A stretch of DNA of 64,000 bases from Xylanibacter ruminicola (GTDB lineage: Bacteria > Bacteroidota > Bacteroidia > Bacteroidales > Bacteroidaceae): positions 62,001 to 126,000 of the forward strand of contig NZ_FRBD01000013.1 in the NCBI RefSeq assembly GCF_900142525.1, written 5' to 3'. A model generated the notes under the pieces. The model was given only the letters and a program-made list of their open reading frames with translations. It was not told the origin of the DNA and ran no database searches. The translations under genes and the position numbers were made by a program. Of the stretch, positions 27,476 through 35,563 are shown in pieces (within the stretch, counting starts at the first letter, position 1; each line of letters opens with the position of its first letter).

Positions 27476-28471
27476 ATGTTTGACGTAGGAAAAATCGCAA
27501 TTATTGGAGGCGGTAGCTGGGCCACAGCCATAGCCAAGATTGTGGTGAGTCACACCCACCACATAGGTTGGTACATGCGTCGTGACGACCGTATCGAAGA
27601 TTTCCGTCGCATGGGTCACAACCCTGCCTACCTCACCAGTGTCCACTTCAATATCGACGAAATTTACTTCGATAGCGACCTGAACCGTATTGCCCAGCAG
27701 TACGACACACTGGTATTTGTCACCCCATCGCCTTACCTCAAGAGTCACCTCAAGAAACTGAAGACGCGTATACGCGACAAGTTTATACTAACTGCTATTA
27801 AGGGTATCGTACCTGATGAAAATCTCGTTTGTAGCGAGTATTTTCATCAGGTGTACGATGTGCCTTACGAGAACCTGGCTTGCATTGGAGGCCCCTCTCA
27901 TGCCGAGGAGGTTGCCCTAGAGCGCCTCAGCTACCTCACCGTGGGGTGTGCTGATCGCGAAAAGGCCCAGGCCTTCTGCGATGTTCTCAGCAGCGAATAC
28001 ATCAAGACCAAGACTTCTACCGATGTGGTGGGCATCGAGTATTCTTCCGTTTTGAAGAATGTCTATGCCATCGCAGCTGGTATCTGTAGCGGATTGAAGT
28101 ATGGCGACAACTTCCAGTCCGTACTTATGGCCAATGCCGTTCAGGAGATGAACCGCTTCCTTACAGCCGTCTATCCCCTTGAGCGCAATGCCTACGACAG
28201 CGTTTACCTGGGCGACTTGCTAGTTACTGGTTATAGCAACTTCTCACGCAACCGCACCTTTGGCACCATGATTGGCAAGGGCTACAGCGTTAAGAGCGCC
28301 CAGATCGAGATGGAGATGATAGCCGAGGGCTATTTTGGCACCAAGTGCATGAAGGAGATCAACCGTCATTGCCACGTCAACATGCCTATCCTCGATGCCG
28401 TCTACAACATCCTTTACGAGCGCATCGCCCCCCAAATCGAAATCAAACTGCTTACCGATTCGTTTAGGTAA
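27476..28471 (+). CDS. gpsA: Glycerol-3-phosphate dehydrogenase [NAD(P)+]
   Basis: A 331-residue cytoplasmic enzyme making sn-glycerol 3-phosphate from dihydroxyacetone phosphate for phospholipid synthesis. The nucleotide-binding motif IAIIGGGSWATAIAK is N-terminal; FVTPSPYLKSHL, LTAIKGIVPDE with the conserved lysine, ACIGGPSHAEEV, and the substrate-binding VLKNVYAIAAGICSGLKYGDN segment follow. Length is normal. It is likely co-transcribed with lysS across a 32-bp repeat-derived gap. Confidence 0.95.
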   Translation: MFDVGKIAIIGGGSWATAIAKIVVSHTHHIGWYMRRDDRIEDFRRMGHNPAYLTSVHFNIDEIYFDSDLNRIAQQYDTLVFVTPSPYLKSHLKKLKTRIRDKFILTAIKGIVPDENLVCSEYFHQVYDVPYENLACIGGPSHAEEVALERLSYLTVGCADREKAQAFCDVLSSEYIKTKTSTDVVGIEYSSVLKNVYAIAAGICSGLKYGDNFQSVLMANAVQEMNRFLTAVYPLERNAYDSVYLGDLLVTGYSNFSRNRTFGTMIGKGYSVKSAQIEMEMIAEGYFGTKCMKEINRHCHVNMPILDAVYNILYERIAPQIEIKLLTDSFR

Positions 28472-28474
28472 AAT

Positions 28475-28507
28475 ATGCGGCAGAGCGGCACTGCGGCAGA
28501 GCGGCAT
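28475..28507. repeat. GCGGCA-type repeat, left arm
   Basis: Units of GCGGCAGA and GCGGCACT. An inverted relative lies at 28629-28664 (CCGCACTG units), so the pair could form a long stem around an AT-rich centre. Confidence 0.7.
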
Positions 28508-28628
28508 CAGCACTTTCATCATCCGCGGCAACCTATTCTATTATATTATATATAATTATTATATATTATAATATATAATAATTTAAAATAGATATATATG
28601 CCTCACTACTATACTATGCAAACACCTA

Positions 28629-28664
28629 ATGCCGCGCTGCCGCACTGCCGCACTGCCGCGCATT
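28629..28664. repeat. GCGGCA-type repeat, right (inverted) arm
   Basis: AATGCCGCGCTGCCGCACTG followed by CCGCACTGCCGCGCATT. Itself an imperfect palindrome (AATG.CGC / GCGCATT), and inverted relative to 28475-28507. Confidence 0.7.
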
Positions 28665-28678
28665 GGAATTTGAAAAGT

Positions 28679-28710
28679 ATTGTTTTGCATTTGAAATTTA
28701 TGTACCTTTG
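28679..28710 (+). promoter_or_regulatory. Orphan Bacteroidetes-type promoter
   Basis: The -7 box TACCTTTG (28703-28710) has ATTG (28679-28682) 20 bp upstream. No annotated gene follows on this strand before the convergent hydrolase gene ends; only an 8-codon ORF (28721-28747) is present. Confidence 0.45.
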
Positions 28711-28720
28711 CATCGTCAAT

Positions 28721-28747
28721 ATGAGAGAGCGCAAGCGGCGGCACTAA
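28721..28747 (+). other. Eight-codon ORF after the orphan promoter
   Basis: ATG to TAA encoding MRERKRRH, starting about 10 nt after the expected transcription start. Its brevity means it may be chance; it could be a leader peptide of a small RNA. Confidence 0.2.
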
Positions 28748-28872
28748 ATAAAAAAATTGCGAGATTTAAATCTAGAAATTGCGCGCATTAATTCTAGCAA
28801 TAAATTCCCTTAATGCCATCGCCAACGCTTATTCTATAGAGGCCAAGAGATCTTTGACATAATGTTTACAAC

Positions 28873-28896
28873 ACACAAAAAGGACGGTTTTTGTGT
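28873..28896. terminator. Hairpin with GGACGG loop downstream of the S33-type hydrolase
   Basis: ACACAAAAA (28873-28881) pairs with TTTTTGTGT (28888-28896). It is a member of the GTACACAAAA family that also occurs at 33074-33112 and as the ends of the menE element. It is downstream of the minus-strand hydrolase stop (28923). Confidence 0.55.
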
Positions 28897-28922
28897 ACTT
28901 TGGACCAATGGGGATATGATTT

Positions 28923-30128
28923 TTACAATCGCTTGATCCAAGCTATGATGTCGTTGATGACTTCTTCTGAGAAGGTTTCTTCGATGGTGGCATATTCTGT
29001 GGGCATGCCTGTTTTGCAATGCTGGAATAGATGGTTGAGGCCTTCGTACTCCTTGATGATGTTGCGTTTGTTTTTGGGGAGGGTGCGACGCAAGGCAGGT
29101 AAGTTCTGGCTAGCGATAACCTGAAGGTCCTTGCTACCATTAAGGGCCATTACAGGGCACTTGATTTTTGCGATGTCGTTTTGTGGATCGTAGTCGATAA
29201 ACCACTTAACCCAAGGATTCTGCATCTCTGGCATCTGGCGCAACTGCTCTATGGTCAAGTCTTTGACTTGTGGACCTGCCATGGCCTTAGTCTGAGCCAG
29301 CAACACACTATCGCCCTTAACACTTGTACCTGCAAGAGACACGATGAAATTCAATTTCTTCTGAGCAGCTAACATAAAGGCGATGGTTCCACCCTCGCTA
29401 TGACCAATGAGGCCAACCTTCTTGAATTGCTTCTGCGAGCGAAGCCACTGGATGCCAGCTTCTGCATCTGCAGCGAAATCGAGTGTGGTTACGTTAGGAT
29501 CCATGCCACCCACGGATTTACCAGTAGCTCTATCGTCGTATCGCAAAGTGGCGATACCAGCGCGAGCCAACCTATCTGCAATTACAGCAAAAGGCTTGTG
29601 TCCAAACACCTCTTCATCGCGATTCTGGGCACCACTACCTGTCACCATCAGTAGCACATACTTTGAACCACCAGCGGGTATGGTTAGTGTGCCAGCAAGT
29701 GTGGCTCCTGCCTTAGTATTTTGGAACGTCACCTCCTCAGTCTCGTACGGATATGGTGGTTGTGGATTCTGTGGGCGTCTTAACTCTGCCTTCTCACTTG
29801 GCTTAAGGCTCAATGGCAACTTAAAACCGTTCTGAGTAAAAGTACCCTTCAACTCGCCATTCTGCAATCGCGCTGAGTAAGATGCATTAAGCGAAGCAAT
29901 GCTTACGTTGATAGAATCTGCAGAAACAAAGTTGGTAGTGGCTGCTATGCCATAAGCGCCTTGGTCTGGACTATCGAGCGTGCACTTGCCATCGTCGCTC
30001 AAATTCAGCACAACCTTAATCTTCTGAAAACCAGCATTCAGTTCTCCACTCCAAGTGCCATTAATATTCTGGGCAGAGACTGATGCACCTATGCTGGCTA
30101 AAGCAATAGTGAATAATAACTTCTTCAT
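28923..30128 (-). CDS. Secreted alpha/beta hydrolase (serine aminopeptidase S33-like)
   Basis: A 401-residue exported protein: signal peptide MKKLLFTIALASIGASVSAQ, an N-terminal beta-rich domain (about 22-125, NINGTWSGELNAGFQKIKVVL) of lipocalin-like appearance, and an alpha/beta hydrolase domain with VTGSGAQNRDEE, LRYDDRATGKS, the nucleophile elbow GLIGHSEGG, the acid region MALNGSKDLQV and the histidine region EGLNHLF. Substrate unknown; esterase or peptidase activity in the periplasm is likely. I start at 30128, where GAGAGG lies 4 nt upstream; an ATG at 30239 in the same frame overlaps the previous stop (ATGA) and would add a hydrophobic segment before the signal peptide. It is the last gene of the SPFH cluster. 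Confidence 0.82.
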   Translation of the reverse strand: MKKLLFTIALASIGASVSAQNINGTWSGELNAGFQKIKVVLNLSDDGKCTLDSPDQGAYGIAATTNFVSADSINVSIASLNASYSARLQNGELKGTFTQNGFKLPLSLKPSEKAELRRPQNPQPPYPYETEEVTFQNTKAGATLAGTLTIPAGGSKYVLLMVTGSGAQNRDEEVFGHKPFAVIADRLARAGIATLRYDDRATGKSVGGMDPNVTTLDFAADAEAGIQWLRSQKQFKKVGLIGHSEGGTIAFMLAAQKKLNFIVSLAGTSVKGDSVLLAQTKAMAGPQVKDLTIEQLRQMPEMQNPWVKWFIDYDPQNDIAKIKCPVMALNGSKDLQVIASQNLPALRRTLPKNKRNIIKEYEGLNHLFQHCKTGMPTEYATIEETFSEEVINDIIAWIKRL

Positions 30129-30235
30129 ACGCCTCTCACAATATAATGGAAAGTGTATTAGCATCTTGCCAACAATGCCTATGCCTAATATTACACAGCC
30201 TACGTAATACAGATATGCAACAAACTTTCTAAGTA

Positions 30236-30655
30236 TCATCTTGCTCTTTGAATAAGGTAAATAAATACAAAGCCAATGAGACCGACAAGAATAAAGATAC
30301 CAAGGGTAAGCGTTTTAGAAAGAGGTGAATCTGGACCGACAATAGAAAGCACCAGAGCCATTAAAGCTAATCCTATAGCAATGATACGAACCATACGAAT
30401 AGAAAGTTCTACTTGTCGGATATTATGTAATGGTATGCTAAATACATTAATATGACTTGGCGAATAGGCACATAATAGAGCTACCAAAACAGCTACGGTA
30501 AAACCTCCGTATCCTATCCAATCAGGGGTTGAATTATGTCTGGTAACTATTACTACCACCCACGCACATAACATGATAACAGCAGCAGCTATCTCGAAGA
30601 TAGTTCCCTCGAGTGTGCGATGCACTTTTACTGACTTTAAATCAAAATCACTCAT
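30236..30655 (-). CDS. Small multi-pass membrane protein, function unknown
   Basis: A 139-residue protein that I do not recognise. Four hydrophobic segments are visible: about 18-38 (FEIAAAVIMLCAWVVVIV), 46-64 (GYGGFTVAVLVALLCAY), 86-106 (RIIAIGLALMALVLSIVG) and 114-135 (LTLGIFILVGLIGFVFIYLI). A short charged N-terminus (MSDFDLKSVKVHRTLE) precedes them. The start codon overlaps the stop of the ribbon-helix-helix gene as TAATG and its own stop overlaps an ATG as ATGA, so translation is tightly coupled within the cluster. Confidence 0.75.
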   Translation of the reverse strand: MSDFDLKSVKVHRTLEGTIFEIAAAVIMLCAWVVVIVTRHNSTPDWIGYGGFTVAVLVALLCAYSPSHINVFSIPLHNIRQVELSIRMVRIIAIGLALMALVLSIVGPDSPLSKTLTLGIFILVGLIGFVFIYLIQRAR

Positions 30656-30843
30656 TATTCTTCTTCAGTTTTTGGGATTCGTTTCTTGGGCAGGCGCTTG
30701 GCTTTGCGAAGGGCCTCAGTGATGATCCACTGCAGCTGGCCATTGGTGCTGCGGAACTCGTCCGCAGCCCAGGCTTCTATCGCGTCCATCGTGTCAGAGT
30801 CAACACGCAGGATGAAACTCTTAGTGGATTTCTTTTCAGCCAT
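30655..30843 (-). CDS. Small ribbon-helix-helix (Arc-like) protein
   Basis: A 62-residue basic protein. KSFILRVDSDTMDAIEAWAADEF fits the beta strand and first helix of a MetJ/Arc ribbon-helix-helix fold, and NGQLQWIITEALRKAKR fits the second helix, where NGQ..W.I.EAL matches the Arc-like signature. Such proteins normally bind DNA as dimers. It sits between an SPFH-domain gene (27 bp upstream) and a membrane protein (overlapping), so it may control this cluster; that is inference. Confidence 0.75.
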   Translation of the reverse strand: MAEKKSTKSFILRVDSDTMDAIEAWAADEFRSTNGQLQWIITEALRKAKRLPKKRIPKTEEE

Positions 30844-30846
30844 AAA

Positions 30847-30879
30847 TGTTCAATGGTCAATGTTCAATGATCAATGATT
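30847..30879. repeat. TCAATG-type dispersed repeat overlapping the SPFH stop codon
   Basis: TGTTCAATGGTCAATGTTCA followed by ATGATCAATGATT. The SPFH gene's final codons and TGA stop (30871-30873) lie inside it. Related to 11404-11427 and 11641-11677. Confidence 0.7.
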
Positions 30880-31836
30880 TAAAGTACCAGTATTTACTAC
30901 TGGCTGAGCATTATCGTCGCCACAGAGCACTACCAGCAGATTAGAGACCATGGCAGCTTTCTTGTCGTCGTCGAGCTCTACAACCTCCTCACTCGAGAGT
31001 TTATCAAGCGCCATCTTTACCATCGATACAGCACCCTCTACTATCTTCTCGCGAGCCGTAATGATGGCACTTGCCTGTTGGCGACGCAGCATCACGGCAG
31101 CAATCTCAGGAGCATAGGCCAGATAGTTGATACGAGCCTCAACCACCTCGATACCAGCCAGAGCCAGGCGCTCGTCGAGTTTCTGCTCCAACTGCTCGTT
31201 GATTTCATCGGCACTTGAGCGCAAAGTAGGTTCACCAGTCTTAGAATCCTCATCATCATAAGCATACTGACCAGCCACCTGGCGCAAGGCTGCATCGCTC
31301 TGAACGCGAACAAAACTCTCCAGGGCCTTCATCAGTCCCTTGGTGTCGCTGCCAACAGTATTGGGAGCAGCAGCCATGGTCTGTGTATCAACCTCGAACA
31401 GAGCCTTATAGGTATCCTTCAGTTTCCAAACCAGTACCAATCCAATCATCACTGGGTTACCTGTCTTATCATTTACCTTGATGGGCTCAGCATCCAGGTT
31501 GCGAGCGCGAAGCGAAACCTTCTTGGTGCCATAGAAAGGGTTGATCCAGTAGAAACCCGTCTGGGCAAATGTGCCAGCATACTTGCCAAACCATGTGGTT
31601 ACTCGCGCCTCATTTGGCTCAAGCTGCATCATGCCACACCACATAATTATATTAATAACAATCAGCAGTACGCTTGCTCCAAGCTCCCAGCCACCCATAG
31701 CGCCATTGCTAGCATCGAGCTGGATAATGCTATATACTATACCAACGATTGCCAGAATGATAACTGCAATGTTTACAAACAGCATCAGGAATCCATTCAT
31801 AACCGATCCTTTGAACTCAAACTCTTTTGTCTCCAT
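30871..31836 (-). CDS. SPFH/Band 7 (prohibitin-like) membrane protein
   Basis: A 321-residue protein with two N-terminal membrane segments (about 15-40 and 48-68), then an SPFH domain starting at [19 protein letters not shown], with the typical [33 protein letters not shown] and [25 protein letters not shown] segments and an alpha-helical end. SPFH proteins form oligomeric membrane microdomain scaffolds, often working with proteases or membrane partners. It leads a cluster with a ribbon-helix-helix protein, a small membrane protein and an exported hydrolase. The last residues (LNH) are encoded by a dispersed repeat. Confidence 0.88.
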   Translation of the reverse strand: METKEFEFKGSVMNGFLMLFVNIAVIILAIVGIVYSIIQLDASNGAMGGWELGASVLLIVINIIMWCGMMQLEPNEARVTTWFGKYAGTFAQTGFYWINPFYGTKKVSLRARNLDAEPIKVNDKTGNPVMIGLVLVWKLKDTYKALFEVDTQTMAAAPNTVGSDTKGLMKALESFVRVQSDAALRQVAGQYAYDDEDSKTGEPTLRSSADEINEQLEQKLDERLALAGIEVVEARINYLAYAPEIAAVMLRRQQASAIITAREKIVEGAVSMVKMALDKLSSEEVVELDDDKKAAMVSNLLVVLCGDDNAQPVVNTGTLNH

Positions 31837-31884
31837 AACTTTATAGTTTTATATGATTAATAATTTGATATCATTTTGATATCG

Positions 31885-31892
31885 CAAAGATA
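31885..31892 (-). promoter_or_regulatory. Promoter (-7 box) of the SPFH cluster
   Basis: Minus-strand TATCTTTG (31892-31885) with ATTG (31915-31912) 19 bp upstream. Confidence 0.55.
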
Positions 31893-31980
31893 TGTAGTAT
31901 TTTTGAACTGACAATGGAAATACACAAATAATTAAGCATAATTAACTATAAACTATTCACTATTAACTATTAACTTTTTG

Positions 31981-31988
31981 TACCTTTG
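31981..31988 (+). promoter_or_regulatory. mnmA promoter (-7 box), nearly abutting the ATG
   Basis: TACCTTTG at 31981-31988 with the ATG at 31994. The start site should fall within 1-3 nt of the start codon. Upstream 31931-31978 is a TTAACTATTAAC-type low-complexity repeat, and no clear -33 TTTG is seen. Confidence 0.5.
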
Positions 31989-31993
31989 CACCC

Positions 31994-33073
31994 ATGAATA
32001 TCAAGGATATAGAGAATAAGCGCATTGCAGTGCTGCTTTCAGGCGGTGTAGACAGCTCCGTAGTCGTATACGAGTTTGCTCGTATGGGATTGCATCCAGA
32101 TTGCTTCTACATCAAGATTGGCCCTGAGGAGCAAGAGGAGTGGGACTGCTCGAGCGAGGAAGACCTCGAGATGGCTACAGCCGTATCGCATAAGTATGGT
32201 TGCAAGCTGGAGGTGATTGATTGCCACAAGGAGTATTGGGACCAGGTTACGAAGTACACCATGGACAAGGTTCGTGCTGGATTAACCCCCAACCCAGATG
32301 TGATGTGTAACAGACTGATTAAGTTTGGCGCCTTCGACGAGAAGCGTGGCCACGACTACGACCTGATAGCTACTGGACACTATGCCATGACTGAGGTTGA
32401 TGCTGATGGTTACAAATGGCTGTGCACAAGCCCTGACCCTGTGAAGGATCAGACGGATTTCTTGGCGCAGATTGCTGATTGGCAATTGAAGAAGGCGTTG
32501 TTCCCAATAGGACATTACGTAAAGGATGAGGTGCGTGTGATAGCAGAGCGCGAACATCTGGTAAACGCCAAGCGTAAGGATTCGCAGGGCATCTGTTTCC
32601 TTGGTAAAATCAACTACAATGACTATATCCGTCGTTATCTGGGCGAGCAACCAGGCGATGTGATCGAACTCGAAACGGGCAAGTGCATTGGCGAACACAA
32701 GGGATTGTGGTTCCACACCATAGGTCAGCGTAAAGGTATGGGCTTTGGTGGTGGTCCATGGTTTGTGGTTAAGAAAGATGTAGCCAATAATATATTATAT
32801 GTATCGCATGGCTACGACCCAGAAACAGCCTATAAGGCCGACTTCCCTGTGAAGGACTTCCACTTCCTGACCAAGGAGATGCAGCCCACAGAGGTCACAT
32901 TCAAGATTCGCCACACACCAGAGTATCATCCAGCCACATTAGAATGGACAAGCCCAAATGAGTGCATCGTCCACTCCAAGGATAAGATACATGGTGTGGC
33001 CCCAGGTCAGTTCTGCGTGGTCTACGACGAGAACCATCACCACTGCATAGGTTCAGGCGAGATCACCATCTAA
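31994..33073 (+). CDS. mnmA: tRNA-uridine 2-sulfurtransferase
   Basis: A 359-residue PP-loop enzyme that thiolates U34 of tRNA-Lys, -Glu and -Gln. The ATP-binding motif [12 protein letters not shown] is near the N-terminus; the first catalytic cysteine is in NPDVMCNRLIKFGAF and the second in SQGICFLGKINY, with the tRNA-binding RKDSQG between. The C-terminal beta-barrel ends GSGEITI. Normal length. The -7 promoter box is only 5 nt from the ATG, so the mRNA is probably leaderless or nearly so. It is convergent with the S9 peptidase across a strong hairpin. Confidence 0.95.
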   Translation: MNIKDIENKRIAVLLSGGVDSSVVVYEFARMGLHPDCFYIKIGPEEQEEWDCSSEEDLEMATAVSHKYGCKLEVIDCHKEYWDQVTKYTMDKVRAGLTPNPDVMCNRLIKFGAFDEKRGHDYDLIATGHYAMTEVDADGYKWLCTSPDPVKDQTDFLAQIADWQLKKALFPIGHYVKDEVRVIAEREHLVNAKRKDSQGICFLGKINYNDYIRRYLGEQPGDVIELETGKCIGEHKGLWFHTIGQRKGMGFGGGPWFVVKKDVANNILYVSHGYDPETAYKADFPVKDFHFLTKEMQPTEVTFKIRHTPEYHPATLEWTSPNECIVHSKDKIHGVAPGQFCVVYDENHHHCIGSGEITI

Positions 33074-33112
33074 AAAAGTACACAAAAGGGACGGTTCCTT
33101 TTGTGTACTTTT
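33074..33112. terminator. Strong bidirectional hairpin between mnmA and the S9 peptidase gene
   Basis: AAAAGTACACAAAAGG (33074-33089) pairs perfectly with CCTTTTGTGTACTTTT (33097-33112) around a 7-nt loop containing GACGG. It starts at the mnmA stop codon and ends 7 bp from the S9 peptidase stop. It is a full copy of the repeat whose arms bound the element in menE. Confidence 0.85.
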
Positions 33113-33118
33113 AATCGT

Positions 33119-35554
33119 TTAGAGATGTTTCTTTGGATAGAGGGCGTCCCACCATGAGGGGTCGTCCTTGAGCCACTTCTGGAACCAAGCCATCTGGGTG
33201 GCAAGCCACTTCTCCTTTTTCGAGTAATCGAGAATGTGGTGGTTCTCACCTTCAACCTCTACCAGCGATACCTCGCAACCAAGAAGCTTGAGGGCAGTGA
33301 ACATCTGCAAGCTCTCAATCAGCGGCACATTGGTATCAGCATTACCATGAAGCAGAAGCAGTGGGGTATGAATCTTATCAGCATTGAAAAGCGGACTCTG
33401 ATCTACATAGAGTTGGCGATGGCTCCAAGGATAGCTGTTGGCCATAGAAACCTCGCTATAGTTGTAGCCCCAATAGCCCTCGCCCCAATAGCTGGTGTGG
33501 TTGGCGATACCTGCATGGCTGACAGCTGCAGCAAAGATGTCTGTCTGAGTCTGCAGATACTGGGTCATGAATCCACCATAGCTGGCACCCATACAACCTA
33601 TCTTATTAGCATTGATAAACGGATGAGCCTCACAAATCTTCTTGGTTCCCTCGATGATATCCTCAGCAGGACCACGACCAGCCGTGTTTACATGGCGCGA
33701 TGCCCATTCCTGACCAAAACCTGTGGCACCACTGGGCTGAAGGATATAAGCCACATAACCAAGAGAGTTCCAATACTGAGGAGCATAAGGCGACTCGAAA
33801 TATCGTGACACAGGAGAACAGCCACCATAGTAGTAAACAATCATAGGATACTTCTTGGTAGCATCGAAATCCTTTGGCAAGTAGAGGCGACCATAAACGG
33901 TATCGCCCTTAGAATTGGTAAAGTTCCAATCCTGACAAGTACCAATCTCAGCATCGCCCAGAGCCTTAACACCATCAAAGAGAGTATGGTTCTTCTTAGA
34001 CTTCAGATCGTAGACATAGGCAGATGCTGGCTCCATCGTCTTATACGAGAGATAACCAATCACAGGCGCATGGGCAGCCATGTTATAGCGATATGCATAA
34101 TCGCCAGAGACAGGAAGTTTACTTATTTTCCCGTTCTTTGGATTTAGCACAAACATATTTACATAATCGCGATCCTCAGCAGAGAAATAAATCTGGCCAT
34201 CGGCCCAATTCCAATCAACACTCTCGATGCTAGGATCGAAATCCTTGGTGAGTGGTGTAACCTTCTTGGTAGCGATATCGAAGAGGAACAACTCGTTCTC
34301 AGTCATACTTGGTGTTACGCTGGCAGGCAACTGACAACCAATGCGATTGAAGGCCTCAGGATTGCCAGTGAACAGAACCTGCGAACCATCGGGCGAGAAG
34401 CAACAATTGCCCAGGAACTCTGCACCACAAAGCAAAGTGTCGACCTTCAATGTCTTAGCATCGATAGTAAAGATATCGCTCACCGTTGTGGGACGCTTTA
34501 CCAGACGAGATCGATTGCTTACAACAAGCAGTTTATTACCATCCTGCGAGATGTCGCCAAGATATTCGCCCTTGGTGCCAAAGGTGATGCGCTGGGTGAT
34601 ACCTGTCTTGATATCGTACTTGGCCAGGTAGTTACGCTTGCGCCAACCAGGCTGACGATCGTCCATCTCGAGAACTTCGAACACCTCCTTATCCTCCTTG
34701 GGGCCCTCTTCTTCCATATAAAAAATCAGATAATCCTCATTAGGCGCCAGAACGTAAGAACCCTCAGGAATATCATAAGCAAACAAGGTGCGGACACCCG
34801 TCTTAGGATCTACTTTATAGAGTGAGCGCTTATCGCCCTCTTTCTCATCAACCAAGCAAGCGATTGACTTAGGCATCCAACGGGGATTGCTGGCCAGAGT
34901 AGTTATCAGTCGCTGGGTCTTAGCATCACGCAGCTCATAGCTCCAAGTGCTATTACCACCACGGGCAGTAGTCTGATAAGACAGAGCCACCAACTGGCCA
35001 TCGGCTGAAAGACTGATGCCACGTACACGCTTTCCATCAGTCAGATCGTGTACCATATAGGGGTGACGTGTGTCGAGGGTATAAGGAATAGCCTTAGGAG
35101 CATCGAAGCAAACCTTGATAGAATCAGTATCATTAGGCTCAGCCAGATACTGGACAGTAAAGGTATGATGCTCTGGAGCCAGTTTGATGTCGCCACCAGC
35201 CTCAACACCATCAATAAACAGCTTTGAATGCTTGGGACCTTTCACTTCAACCTTTCCCTTTATGTAATCGGCATTGTTCACATAGAACGTAAGCAGGCCC
35301 ACGCTCTTGCTATCCTTCAAAGAAGGAAGTACGCAACCATCAAACTTGCCATCAGACTTAGAGGTCAAGGCGATAGATCCCATCATTGAGGTAGGATCGA
35401 ACTTCTTACCATTCACATCGACGGTATCGATAGCAAATGGAGCTGAAACGGCATAAGGGCCGGAGAGATTAAACTCCTTGACTGGAGTCTTAACCTGTGC
35501 TGTGGCCATCATGCTGACAGCCAACAAGCATTGAATAGAAATAAGTTTCTTCAT
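33119..35554 (-). CDS. Secreted S9 prolyl-oligopeptidase-family peptidase (DPP IV-like)
   Basis: An 811-residue exported protein with signal peptide (cleavage near ATAQ, residue 20). An N-terminal region carries a carbohydrate-binding-like segment, then a beta-propeller with repeated WD/TolB-like strands (FSPDGSQVLFTGNPE), then a C-terminal alpha/beta hydrolase domain. The nucleophile elbow GCMGASYGGFMTQ puts Ser658 as catalytic; the acid lies in HGNADTNVPLIES and the histidine in GENHHIL. These enzymes cleave dipeptides from peptide N-termini or oligopeptides in the periplasm, a role suited to amino-acid or peptide feeding. It is 9 bp downstream of rsgA and probably in the frr-rsgA transcript. 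Confidence 0.9.
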   Translation of the reverse strand: MKKLISIQCLLAVSMMATAQVKTPVKEFNLSGPYAVSAPFAIDTVDVNGKKFDPTSMMGSIALTSKSDGKFDGCVLPSLKDSKSVGLLTFYVNNADYIKGKVEVKGPKHSKLFIDGVEAGGDIKLAPEHHTFTVQYLAEPNDTDSIKVCFDAPKAIPYTLDTRHPYMVHDLTDGKRVRGISLSADGQLVALSYQTTARGGNSTWSYELRDAKTQRLITTLASNPRWMPKSIACLVDEKEGDKRSLYKVDPKTGVRTLFAYDIPEGSYVLAPNEDYLIFYMEEEGPKEDKEVFEVLEMDDRQPGWRKRNYLAKYDIKTGITQRITFGTKGEYLGDISQDGNKLLVVSNRSRLVKRPTTVSDIFTIDAKTLKVDTLLCGAEFLGNCCFSPDGSQVLFTGNPEAFNRIGCQLPASVTPSMTENELFLFDIATKKVTPLTKDFDPSIESVDWNWADGQIYFSAEDRDYVNMFVLNPKNGKISKLPVSGDYAYRYNMAAHAPVIGYLSYKTMEPASAYVYDLKSKKNHTLFDGVKALGDAEIGTCQDWNFTNSKGDTVYGRLYLPKDFDATKKYPMIVYYYGGCSPVSRYFESPYAPQYWNSLGYVAYILQPSGATGFGQEWASRHVNTAGRGPAEDIIEGTKKICEAHPFINANKIGCMGASYGGFMTQYLQTQTDIFAAAVSHAGIANHTSYWGEGYWGYNYSEVSMANSYPWSHRQLYVDQSPLFNADKIHTPLLLLHGNADTNVPLIESLQMFTALKLLGCEVSLVEVEGENHHILDYSKKEKWLATQMAWFQKWLKDDPSWWDALYPKKHL

Positions 35555-35563
35555 TATGTTAGT

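Larger units (their letters stand above)
28472..28922. other. Repeat-rich intergenic region between gpsA and the S33-type hydrolase
   Basis: This 451-bp gap has no gene longer than 8 codons. It holds GC-rich GCGGCA arrays in opposite orientation (28475-28507 and 28629-28664), an extremely AT-rich palindromic stretch between them (about 28541-28585), an orphan plus-strand promoter (28679-28710) followed by an 8-codon ORF (28721-28747), and a GGACGG-loop hairpin (28873-28896). Confidence 0.8.

Noticed and set aside
28741-28872. CRISPR leader-like AT-rich sequence with a TTTGACA box in the gpsA-hydrolase gap
   Set aside because: No direct repeat-spacer units follow and there is no cas gene in the window.
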